Assembly: GCA_910587955.1 (NCBI GenBank) | Contig: CAJUNN010000060.1 | Span: 1-15,826, forward strand | Reading direction: 5' to 3' | Length of the DNA: 15,826 nucleotides | Origin: an uncultured Lachnospiraceae bacterium | GTDB taxonomy: Bacteria; Bacillota; Clostridia; Lachnospirales; Lachnospiraceae | Part shown: piece by piece, positions 7,734 to 13,921 of the stretch | Layout: each line of letters opens with the position of its first letter | Numbering within the stretch: position 1 is the first letter of the stretch | The notes under the pieces: model-generated | Databases searched by the model: none | What the model saw: only the letters and a program-made list of their open reading frames with translations | Told to the model about the DNA's origin: nothing | Position numbers and translations under genes: made by a program

Positions 7734-7764
7734 ATTATACCCCCCCCCGGTATGATTTTTTCAA
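7734..7764 (-). promoter_or_regulatory. Sugar operon promoter with G9 spacer tract
   Basis: On the minus strand: -35 TTGAAA (7759-7764, 5 of 6 to consensus), a 19-bp spacer and a perfect -10 TATAAT (7734-7739). Nine consecutive G (complement of 7740-7748) sit directly against the -10 box. The 19-bp spacing is two over the optimum. The arms ATCATACC and GGTATAAT on either side of the G run also form an imperfect inverted repeat. The start site would be near 7727, just ahead of operator O1. Confidence 0.75.
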
Positions 7765-7841
7765 TATGTATTTTCCTACAATTTTAAAGCTTTATTTTTG
7801 TGCATTTTAACCAAATATAAACTTTTTAATTTTTTCACTTG

Positions 7842-7857
7842 GAGCTCGAGCACAAAA
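7842..7857. promoter_or_regulatory. LacI-type operator O2
   Basis: GAGCTCGAGCACAAAA on the + strand, a perfect inverted copy of O1 (7707-7722). The centres are 135 bp apart, close to 13 helical turns, which would allow looping. It lies 120 bp ahead of the lacI-family gene, so it may also serve autoregulation. Confidence 0.75.
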
Positions 7858-7874
7858 ATGCGTTTATTTTTCTC

Positions 7875-7903
7875 TGGACACATGGTTATTTTTTTGATAC
7901 TCT
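7875..7903 (+). promoter_or_regulatory. Weak candidate promoter of the lacI-family gene
   Basis: TGGACA (7875-7880), a 17-bp spacer, then TACTCT (7898-7903). The -35 is good but the -10 matches only 3 of 6. Downstream is an imperfect inverted repeat, TTTATACCCC (7907-7916) against GGGGTAATAAA (7925-7935). No better promoter was seen between O2 and the gene. Confidence 0.3.
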
Positions 7904-7977
7904 TTTTTTATACCCCGCCCTCTGGGGGTAATAAAATTTCAGAAAATCTACATTACAAGAAGCAGGCGGAATGAAAC

Positions 7978-9018
7978 ATGAGCGTTACCATCAAACAAAT
8001 TGCCGAATTGGCCAATGTCTCCCGGGGCACTGTGGATAAGGTGCTGAACGGACGCCCCGGCGTAAAGGAAGAAACAAAACAAAAGGTCCTGCAGATCGCA
8101 AAAGAATTGAACTACCATCCTAACTTCCTGGGAAAAGCACTGGTTCAGAGCAAAACTCCACTGAAAATCGGCGTCGTCCTTACGCCGGATTACAATCCCT
8201 ATATCCAGGCTACTTTAAAGGGTATCAAGCAGGCCGAGGAAGAATTTTCTCCCTTCAGCCTGTCTGTCACCGTGAAAATGCTGACTACCCTGGAGCCTGC
8301 GGAACTGGTGAATATACTGACTAATATGAGTGAGGACGGCTATGCAGGAATTGCCCTGCTGCCCATTGATGATGACCAGGTGAAACGGAAAATCAACCAG
8401 CTTGCAGAGCAAGGAATCCGGATTATTACCTTTAATTCCAAAATCGAGGGGATACGGGAGCTGTGCTTCCTGGGCCAGGATCACGTCAAAGGCGGAGAGA
8501 CTGCCGCCGGACTTATGGGCCGCCTCCTGCCGGAGGGTGGCGATGTGGGAATCATTATCAGCTCCAACAACCTTTCCTGCCACCAATGCCGCCTGAAAGG
8601 GTTCCAAAAGAAGCTGTCCCTGCGCTATCCAAACCTGAACATTGTGGAAATCCGGGAAAACCAGGACCGGAAAGAAGAAGCCTTCAAGACTACGCTGGAA
8701 TACTGCAACCGGTATCCGAATCTCAAAGGCATCTACATCACCGGCGGCGGAATCAAAGGTGTGGGGAACGCCCTGGAGCTTACCGGGAAAGACAAAGAAA
8801 TAAAGGTCGTATGCCACGATTTGGTTCCTGACACCATTGCCCTCCTCCAGAGCGGAACCGTAGACTTCGCCATCGGACAGAGCGCTTCTCTCCAGGGCTA
8901 CCAGCTGATTAAGCTTCTCTTTGACTATATTATCAAACGGCAGAAGCCGGAGTCCCGTTATATCAAGGTGCCGATTACCATTGCCACGGAGGATAATATT
9001 GACTCTATGGAAGATTGA
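7978..9018 (+). CDS. LacI-family transcriptional regulator
   Basis: Sugar-responsive repressor, 346 aa. The N-terminal helix-turn-helix covers about 4-50: TIKQIAELANVSRGTVDKVLN, with recognition helix SRGTVDKV instead of the commoner xxTVSRV. A hinge helix around 53-60 (LGKALVQ) holds the leucine expected to enter a central CpG. From about 62 onward there is a ribose-binding-protein-like ligand domain, the same fold as the operon's binding protein, so both may recognise related sugars. The RBS is AGGCGG upstream of the ATG. The gene is divergent from the sugar operon with the twin operators between them, which makes it the likely local regulator. It ends at a hairpin terminator shared with fucI. 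Confidence 0.93.
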   Translation: MSVTIKQIAELANVSRGTVDKVLNGRPGVKEETKQKVLQIAKELNYHPNFLGKALVQSKTPLKIGVVLTPDYNPYIQATLKGIKQAEEEFSPFSLSVTVKMLTTLEPAELVNILTNMSEDGYAGIALLPIDDDQVKRKINQLAEQGIRIITFNSKIEGIRELCFLGQDHVKGGETAAGLMGRLLPEGGDVGIIISSNNLSCHQCRLKGFQKKLSLRYPNLNIVEIRENQDRKEEAFKTTLEYCNRYPNLKGIYITGGGIKGVGNALELTGKDKEIKVVCHDLVPDTIALLQSGTVDFAIGQSASLQGYQLIKLLFDYIIKRQKPESRYIKVPITIATEDNIDSMED

Positions 9019-9070
9019 TGCAGGGCAGGCAGCCCTTTCGTTCCTGGGCCAACACTGCTGCAATGTTTAC

Positions 9071-9120
9071 AAAAAAACAGCAGGCTTTACGGTTATAACC
9101 GCAAAGCCTGCTGTCTTTCT
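9071..9120. terminator. Bidirectional terminator between lacI-family gene and fucI
   Basis: 12-bp stem ACAGCAGGCTTT (9077-9088) with AAAGCCTGCTGT (9103-9114). One mismatch follows, then the inner palindrome CGGTTATAACCG (9090-9101). On the minus strand the stem is followed by a run of seven T (9071-9077), a strong terminator for fucI. On the + strand the tail is CTTTCTTC, weaker but adequate for the regulator gene. Confidence 0.9.
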
Positions 9121-9143
9121 TCATTTTATGGAATTCTATTGTA

Positions 9144-10952
9144 TTACCGGATGGTCTTGTAAAGAGGACCATACGCCTGGCAGGCGCGGTAATCCTGTCC
9201 CTCTTTGTCCATGCCGAAGGCATTCCATGCGGCCGGACGGAAAATCTTCTCTTCCGGTACGTTGTGCATGCAGACGGGAATTCTTAAGATGGAGCACAGG
9301 GTAATCAGGTCAGCTCCCACATGGCCGTAGCTGATGGCTCCGTGGTTGGCTCCCCAGTTGTTCATCACATCATACGCAGTCCTGAATGCGCCTTCTCCGG
9401 TACATCTGGGAGCGAACCAGGTGCAGGGCCAGGTATAGTCGGTTCTCTTCCAGAGCTTGTCGGTCACTTCCTCCGGAAGCTTCACGGTCCAGCCCTCTGC
9501 AATCTGCAGAACCGGTCCGAGGCCTTTTACAAGATTCAGGCGGATCATGGTGGCCGGCATCTCAGCCTCGGTCACAAAACGGGAGGAGAATCCGCCGCCC
9601 CGGAAGTAGCCGTTGTCTGCTGCATTCCAGGTGGTTGCTTTCAGGATCGCCTCCTGATCCTCTTCCGTTACATTCCACCACTCCTTCATGCAGGCGTTGC
9701 CGTCCGCATCCTTTGCCTGTCCGCAGGCATCCAGGCAGGCCGCACCGGAGTTGATCAGATGGATAAATCCGTCCGCATCCTTCGCCTTGCCCTCAATATC
9801 ATAACCTGTGGCCTTCTTCACGGCGTCTCCGCTCCAGTAGGTGCGGACATCCGCAAAGATCTGGGCCCGGTTGGTGAGAAGCTTCAGGAACAGCATGCCC
9901 AGCCCGTTCAGGGTATCGTTCTCCGTTGCCAGAACGTACGGCTCTCTCGCCCCGTTCCAGTCAAAGGAGGTATTGAGCATTGCCTCCGGGAAGTCGCAGT
10001 TGGGATAGAAGTCTGTCCACTGTCTCTGTCCCTGGAAACCTGCCGCAATGGCGTTGTGGCCGATGGCCTCTTCCGAGAATTTGGGATCCAGCTTGTCGCT
10101 TCCGCTCATCAGATCCTTGATGATTACCATCATCTTAACTACAAACTCCCAGTCCGCATCTTTCTGCTCTCTGGTCTTCTGAATTTCTTCCGGATTCTTG
10201 TCAAAGCCTTCCACGCATTTTTCTCTCGTCCATTTAAGGGCTTTCTGGAACTCTTCCTCGTCGTAGATGCCTTCGGTCATCCGGCGGATGATCTCTACCT
10301 CGTCCACGGACTCCACTCTCATGCCCAAGTACTCTTCTATAAAGGCCGGATCGATAATGGAACCGCCGATCCCCATACAGATGGAACCAATCTGCAGATA
10401 GGATTTTCCTCTCATGGTTGCGGCTGCAACTGCCGCACGGCCGAACCGGAGCAGCTTCTCCTGTACATCTGCCGGAATGCTGGTGTCATCCGCTTCCTGG
10501 ACATCATGTCCGTAGATGCCGAATGCCGGCAGGCCCTTCTGTGCATGGGTAGCCAGCACGGATGCCAGATACACGGCGCCCGGCCGCTCAGTTCCGTTAA
10601 AGCCCCACACGCCTTTGATGGTCATGGGATCCATATCCATGGTCTCCGATCCGTAGCACCAGCAGGGAGTTACGGTCAGCGTAATGTCTACGCCTTCTTT
10701 TTTAAACTGGTCCGCACACGCAGCAGACTCTCCTGCACGGCCGATAGTCGTATTGGAAATCACAACCTTCACCGGCTCGCCGTTGCTGTAGCGAAGATTC
10801 TCCTCAAACAATTTCGCTGCAGATTTCGCCATGTTCATGGTCTGCTCTTCCAAGGAGCCTCTTACGTCCAGAACACCCCTGCGGCCGTCAATGGTCGGAC
10901 GGATGCCGATAACCGGATATTCACCCACTAATCTGTTCTTTGCCACTTTCAT
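9144..10952 (-). CDS. fucI: L-fucose isomerase
   Basis: Interconverts L-fucose and L-fuculose, and commonly also D-arabinose and D-ribulose; Mn2+-dependent cytoplasmic enzyme. The 602 aa match E. coli FucI (591 aa) along the whole length: IGIRPTIDGRRG near 15-26, SLEEQTMNMAK at 33-43, TPCWCYGSET at 95-104, WGFNGTERPGAVYLA at 116-130. The metal/catalytic residues correspond to Glu344 (ATEND), Asp368 (FADVRTYWS) and His544 (YGHVGAD). The frame is open to 11132, but that part covers the promoter. Start is 10952 or 10961 (both ATG; GGAGG lies only 2 nt from the first, AAGGAAG further up), so the first three residues are uncertain. No fuculokinase or fuculose-phosphate aldolase lies nearby. Divergent from an AraC-type regulator. 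Confidence 0.96.
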   Translation of the reverse strand: MKVAKNRLVGEYPVIGIRPTIDGRRGVLDVRGSLEEQTMNMAKSAAKLFEENLRYSNGEPVKVVISNTTIGRAGESAACADQFKKEGVDITLTVTPCWCYGSETMDMDPMTIKGVWGFNGTERPGAVYLASVLATHAQKGLPAFGIYGHDVQEADDTSIPADVQEKLLRFGRAAVAAATMRGKSYLQIGSICMGIGGSIIDPAFIEEYLGMRVESVDEVEIIRRMTEGIYDEEEFQKALKWTREKCVEGFDKNPEEIQKTREQKDADWEFVVKMMVIIKDLMSGSDKLDPKFSEEAIGHNAIAAGFQGQRQWTDFYPNCDFPEAMLNTSFDWNGAREPYVLATENDTLNGLGMLFLKLLTNRAQIFADVRTYWSGDAVKKATGYDIEGKAKDADGFIHLINSGAACLDACGQAKDADGNACMKEWWNVTEEDQEAILKATTWNAADNGYFRGGGFSSRFVTEAEMPATMIRLNLVKGLGPVLQIAEGWTVKLPEEVTDKLWKRTDYTWPCTWFAPRCTGEGAFRTAYDVMNNWGANHGAISYGHVGADLITLCSILRIPVCMHNVPEEKIFRPAAWNAFGMDKEGQDYRACQAYGPLYKTIR

Positions 10953-11016
10953 ATCCTCCATCTTCCTTTTAATTTTTAAAACCGGGAAACCTTCCCTTCC
11001 GGCTTTAGATGTTTTT

Positions 11017-11022
11017 ATTATA
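11017..11022 (-). promoter_or_regulatory. -10 box of fucI promoter
   Basis: Perfect TATAAT on the minus strand, 65 nt upstream of fucI. At 16-18 bp upstream there is only a weak -35 such as GTGCAA, with GGGGG in the spacer. A good -10 with a poor -35 fits a promoter that needs an activator, plausibly the divergent AraC-type protein. The leader between here and fucI contains the small hairpin GGGAA-ACC-TTCCC (10984-10996). Confidence 0.55.
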
Positions 11023-11064
11023 AAACATTCCCCCAAAAATTGCACGCAAATTTCTGTTCTTATC

Positions 11065-11093
11065 TGGACATTTTTTGTACTAATTGTTATAAT
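11065..11093 (+). promoter_or_regulatory. Promoter of the AraC-family gene
   Basis: -35 TGGACA (11065-11070), a spacer of exactly 17 bp, and perfect -10 TATAAT (11088-11093). The start would be near 11100, giving a leader of about 30 nt before the ATG at 11132. It faces away from the fucI promoter, with about 45 bp between the two. Confidence 0.8.
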
Positions 11094-11131
11094 TTTTTCA
11101 AGAAACAGTAAATTTTTTGAGGATTCCCACA

Positions 11132-12079
11132 ATGATAAAAGCGTTTCACGAGATCCGCAGCTATGACTCTGATTTCATGGTATGGCATTCCAGCTATCAA
11201 AATATCAGCTTTCTGGCCCACTGGCACAAAGAGATCGAACTGATCTATGTCCGCTCCGGCTCCTGCCGGCTGAATATCACCGACCGGACCTTTACGGCCC
11301 ATGCCGGGGATCTGGCCGTCTGCGAGAGCGGGGAAATTCACTACAGCGACTCTTATGACATGAAAAACTGCCTGGATTTTATTATCTTCGATACCAGCAT
11401 CATCGGTCCGATTTTTCAGAACCCCCGCTTTTCCCATCCCTTGGTTACAAGAGAACAACTGGAAGCCTACGGCTTAAACCATATCCTTCATTCCCTGATT
11501 CATACCGTATCCCGGGAGCTGAAGGAGAAAGCCCCCTACTACCAGGAGGTGGTCACTTCCTCCCTCCAGACCTTCTGGGCCCTTCTGAAACGCCACCATC
11601 CCAGGACAGAAAGCGGCGCTCTTCCTGATGGGAAGCGCTCCCGGATGCTGAACGACCTGCAAAGCCTTCTGTCTTACATTGACGAACACTATGGAGACAG
11701 CATCTCCCTGGAGTTTGCCGCCGGGTCCATGAATTTCAGCACCAGCTATTTTTCCAGGATCTTCAAAAAGCTTATGGGAATCAACTTCGTCACTTACTTA
11801 AACATGGTGCGCGTTGAAGGGGCCGCCTACGAACTGCGGCACACGCAGCGTAAGATTACGGACATTGCCCTAAGCTGCGGCTTCAACAATATCCGCACCT
11901 TTAACCGGGTCTTTAAGGAGATCACCGGGTGCACGCCCTCCGAATTTCTCCTCCTCCCGGACCCAGACACCTACAAGCGGACCTACTACAAGCGCCGCTC
12001 GGCAGAACAGGAATTTGTAAAGAATGATTCCCTGACCGTGGTACAAAACTCTCCCGCAGGGGAACCTGCGGAACTTTAA
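11132..12079 (+). CDS. AraC-family transcriptional regulator
   Basis: DNA-binding regulator, 315 aa. The N-terminal half is a cupin-like sensing domain (HWHKEIELIYVRSG around 30-43, then ITDRTFTAHAGDLAVCESGEIH). The C-terminal 100 or so residues form the double helix-turn-helix: YIDEHYGDSISLEFAAGSM, STSYFSRIFKKLMG, and the signature IALSCGFNNIRTFNRVFKEITGCTPSEF. The TTG at 11117 is in frame, but the ATG at 11132 with GAGG nine bases upstream is preferred. Transcribed divergently from fucI, so likely to control it in response to fucose or a related sugar. The DUF402 gene starts 15 nt after its stop, so the two are probably cotranscribed. Confidence 0.93.
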   Translation: MIKAFHEIRSYDSDFMVWHSSYQNISFLAHWHKEIELIYVRSGSCRLNITDRTFTAHAGDLAVCESGEIHYSDSYDMKNCLDFIIFDTSIIGPIFQNPRFSHPLVTREQLEAYGLNHILHSLIHTVSRELKEKAPYYQEVVTSSLQTFWALLKRHHPRTESGALPDGKRSRMLNDLQSLLSYIDEHYGDSISLEFAAGSMNFSTSYFSRIFKKLMGINFVTYLNMVRVEGAAYELRHTQRKITDIALSCGFNNIRTFNRVFKEITGCTPSEFLLLPDPDTYKRTYYKRRSAEQEFVKNDSLTVVQNSPAGEPAEL

Positions 12080-12088
12080 ATCAGGAGG
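12054..12088 (+). promoter_or_regulatory. Hairpin and leader motif between AraC gene and DUF402 gene
   Basis: Perfect 7-bp stem CCGCAGG (12054-12060) with CCTGCGG (12065-12071), closed by the tetraloop GGAA, a GNRA type that is very stable in RNA. The 3' arm runs straight into AACTTTAAATC and the ribosome binding site AGGAGG (12083-12088). The arm plus tail give TGCGGAACT, the same motif seen at the other leaders. It overlaps the last codons of the AraC gene. Confidence 0.65.
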
Positions 12089-12094
12089 AACTAT

Positions 12095-12574
12095 ATGCCA
12101 AACGACACCCCTATTTTATACCGGAAGCGCCTGATTCCCGAAGAATGTATCCTCTTAAACAAGGATATCCTCCTCTACCGTGACGAACACATCCTGGTCA
12201 CCAAATGGCAGACCATACGCCCTAAGAAGGATCTGGATCACGGAACTTCCTGCTACTTCCTGGACAAAGGCTGGAAGGTAAGCCGCTTTCTAAACCGCTT
12301 AGGCGGCCTCATCTGCTGGTATTGCGATATCGTTGAGCACACCTACGATCCTGCTTCGGATACCTATGTGTTCACGGATCTCTTGGCAGATGTCCTCCTC
12401 TATCCCTCCGGGGAAATCCGGGTGGTGGATCTGAATGAGATTGCAGACGCTTTCGAGGAAGGGCTGCTCTCTCCTGCCCAGGCCTGCGCCTGTATGCGCA
12501 AGCTGGACAGCCTGCTAAAGGAAATTTACAGCGGAAGGCTTTTGGCTTCCCTGCCAGAGTGCCTGGAAAGTTAA
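12095..12574 (+). CDS. DUF402 protein, nucleoside tri/diphosphatase-like
   Basis: 159 aa, DUF402 family (relatives of FomD and of staphylococcal Ntdp, which hydrolyse nucleoside tri- and diphosphates with a divalent metal). Seen here: YRKRLIPEE near 9-17, the Tyr/Lys-rich ILVTKWQTIRPKKDL, HGTSCYFL near 49-56, then the acidic core WYCDI, VFTDLLADVLLYPSG and VVDLNEIADA, whose aspartates are expected metal ligands, and a helical C-terminus. AGGAGG lies 6 nt before the ATG. Nothing in the sequence ties it functionally to the AraC gene ahead of it; cotranscription is suggested by the 15-nt spacing. The phosphatase activity is inferred from the family. Confidence 0.85.
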   Translation: MPNDTPILYRKRLIPEECILLNKDILLYRDEHILVTKWQTIRPKKDLDHGTSCYFLDKGWKVSRFLNRLGGLICWYCDIVEHTYDPASDTYVFTDLLADVLLYPSGEIRVVDLNEIADAFEEGLLSPAQACACMRKLDSLLKEIYSGRLLASLPECLES

Positions 12575-12588
12575 TCCCAATCCGGAAA

Positions 12589-12660
12589 CAAGACAGAAAC
12601 AGACAGGTGTAATACGAAGATTCCCCGTATATCTCCTGTCTGTTTATTTCTCTTGTCTTT
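12589..12660. terminator. Bidirectional terminator between DUF402 gene and comEB
   Basis: 10-bp stem AACAGACAGG (12598-12607) with CCTGTCTGTT (12635-12644). An inner stem ATACG/CGTAT lies in the loop, and outer AAGACA/TGTCTT pairing extends the base. T-rich tails follow on the + strand (TTATTTCTC, TCTTTTTCTT) and on the minus strand (TTTCTGTCTTGTTTCC). It fits between two convergent genes. Confidence 0.8.
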
Positions 12661-12677
12661 TTCTTATTCGTTTCTTC

Positions 12678-13163
12678 TTAAACCTCCAGCTGAATTACCC
12701 TGCCCGTGTGCTCATAGGGAACCAGCTCCACCCCGGCCGCCCGGAGCATACGTTTGGATGCTATGGTGGCAGCCGTATCCGCATATTTGTCGCAGGCGTA
12801 CACCACCGTGCGGATCCCCGCCTGGATGATTGCCTTGGCGCACTCGTTGCAGGGGAAAAGGGCCACGTAAATCTTAGCGCCCTCCAGACTGCCTCCCCGG
12901 TAATTGAGAATGGCATTCAATTCCCCGTGGGTGACAAAGGGATACTTCGTCTCATTGACTTCCCCGGTCCTGGCCCAGGGAAACGCATCGTCGTCACAGC
13001 CCATGGGAAACCCATTGTAGCCCATGGAAAGAATTTTGTTGTCCTGGCTCACAATGCAGGCTCCCACCTGCGTGCTGGGATCTTTGGAGCGCATGCCGGA
13101 AAGAATGGCTACGCCCATAAAATATTCGTCCCAGCTAATATAATCTTTCCGCTTTCCGCCCAT
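12678..13163 (-). CDS. comEB: dCMP deaminase (ComEB type)
   Basis: Zinc deaminase that converts dCMP to dUMP for thymidylate synthesis, 161 aa. Zinc site: His79 with the proton-shuttle Glu81 (HGE, where most relatives have HAE), then Cys105 and Cys108 (PCNEC). SKDPSTQVGACIV at 26-38 and MGYNGFPMGCDDD at 47-59 are standard for the family. The frame opens at 13175, but that ATG lies inside the ribosome binding site (ATGGAGG); the ATG at 13163 has GGAGG 5 nt upstream and gives the family length. Last gene of the rpiB-upp-comEB block, separated from upp by about 115 nt with nested hairpins. The activity fits pyrimidine salvage together with upp. Confidence 0.93.
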   Translation of the reverse strand: MGGKRKDYISWDEYFMGVAILSGMRSKDPSTQVGACIVSQDNKILSMGYNGFPMGCDDDAFPWARTGEVNETKYPFVTHGELNAILNYRGGSLEGAKIYVALFPCNECAKAIIQAGIRTVVYACDKYADTAATIASKRMLRAAGVELVPYEHTGRVIQLEV

Positions 13164-13168
13164 ATAGG

Positions 13169-13187
13169 CCTCCATTTTAGTTCCGCA
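13169..13187 (-). repeat. Leader motif copy at comEB RBS (19-nt exact repeat)
   Basis: CCTCCATTTTAGTTCCGCA on the + strand, identical to 59-77. On the minus strand GCGGAACT, AAAAT and GGAGG lead to the comEB start. The first bases overlap the 3' arm of the outer stem of the structure at 13185-13270. Confidence 0.65.
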
Positions 13188-13270
13188 GATTCCCTTCCAG
13201 TGCTTTCTTTTAGAAGGGCTTTCAGACGCTCTGCGTCTGCAATCCCTTCTGGCTCTGTCCGGGAATCTGC
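13185..13270 (-). promoter_or_regulatory. Nested three-stem RNA structure in the upp-comEB gap
   Basis: Three perfect inverted repeats nested inside one another. Outer: GCAGATTCCC (13185-13194) with GGGAATCTGC (13261-13270). Middle: AGAAGGG (13212-13218) with CCCTTCT (13244-13250). Inner: CAGACGC (13223-13229) with GCGTCTG (13233-13239), loop of 3. On the minus strand it begins 7 nt after the upp stop and ends about 11 nt before the comEB Shine-Dalgarno. The + strand side ends TGTTTTTTTATTTT, like a terminator for + strand transcripts. Role unknown: terminator/attenuator, processing site or translation control. Confidence 0.7.
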
Positions 13271-13277
13271 TGTTTTT

Positions 13278-13907
13278 TTATTTTGTTCCGAAAATCCGGT
13301 CTCCTGCATCTCCGAGGCCGGGAACGATATAGCCGTGCTCGTTTAAGTGCTCGTCCAGAGCGCCCACGTAGATATCCACGTCCGGGTGGGCCTCCTGCAT
13401 CCTCTTTACGCCCTCCGGCGCAGCAATGATGCAGAGGAAGCGGATATTTTGCACGCCACGGTCTTTGAGCATCTGAATAGCCGCCACAGAAGAGCCTCCG
13501 GTAGCCAGCATCGGATCTACCACAAATACGTCCCGCTCACTGCAGTCCGCAGGAATTTTGCAGTAGTATTCCACCGGTTCCAGCGTCTCTTCGTTCCGGT
13601 ACAGGCCGATATGCCCCACTTTGGCCGAAGGAATCATGGCAAGCATTCCGTCTACCATACCGAGTCCGGCCCGGAGTATGGGAATAATCGCCATCTTCTT
13701 TCCCGCCAGCTCTTTCACCACCGTCTTGCAGATGGGAGTTTCAATTTCCACATCCTGCAGTTTCAGGTTCTTTGTCGCTTCATACGTAATCAGGCTGGCG
13801 ATCTCGCCAATCATGGCCCGGAAATCCCTGGATCCCGTTTCCACACGCCGGATTACCCCTATCTTATGCCGGATCAGCGGATGATCCATCACTACAACTT
13901 TCGACAT
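13278..13907 (-). CDS. upp: Uracil phosphoribosyltransferase
   Basis: Makes UMP from uracil and PRPP in pyrimidine salvage, 209 aa, the usual length. Typical segments: HPLIRHK at 9-15, PILRAGLGMVDGM at 76-88, the PRPP-binding loop DPMLATGGS at 131-139, and the uracil-site C-terminus GLGDAGDRIFGTK. It starts 14 nt after the rpiB stop; the stop TAG runs into GGGGG, which serves as a somewhat weak ribosome binding site about 10 nt before the ATG, suggesting coupling to rpiB translation. The rpiB-upp-comEB order is common in Clostridia and links ribose-phosphate supply to pyrimidine salvage. Confidence 0.97.
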   Translation of the reverse strand: MSKVVVMDHPLIRHKIGVIRRVETGSRDFRAMIGEIASLITYEATKNLKLQDVEIETPICKTVVKELAGKKMAIIPILRAGLGMVDGMLAMIPSAKVGHIGLYRNEETLEPVEYYCKIPADCSERDVFVVDPMLATGGSSVAAIQMLKDRGVQNIRFLCIIAAPEGVKRMQEAHPDVDIYVGALDEHLNEHGYIVPGLGDAGDRIFGTK

Positions 13908-13921
13908 CTCTTTTGTACCCC

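Noticed and set aside
7688..7735. N-terminal extension of the epimerase frame
   Set aside because: It would run through operator O1 and the transcription start region. The ATG at 7687 has a clear GGAGG and gives the family length.
8215..9063. 282-codon open frame on the minus strand
   Set aside because: Antisense shadow of the lacI-family gene and it crosses towards the terminator.
9321..10931. 536-codon open frame on the + strand
   Set aside because: It lies wholly antisense to fucI, which matches its family end to end. The frame is open because of codon bias in fucI, and it has no recognisable domain or ribosome binding site.
13109..13309. 66-codon minus-strand frame bridging upp and comEB
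   Set aside because: It overlaps both real genes out of frame, and the gap is explained by nested inverted repeats. No ribosome binding site was seen.
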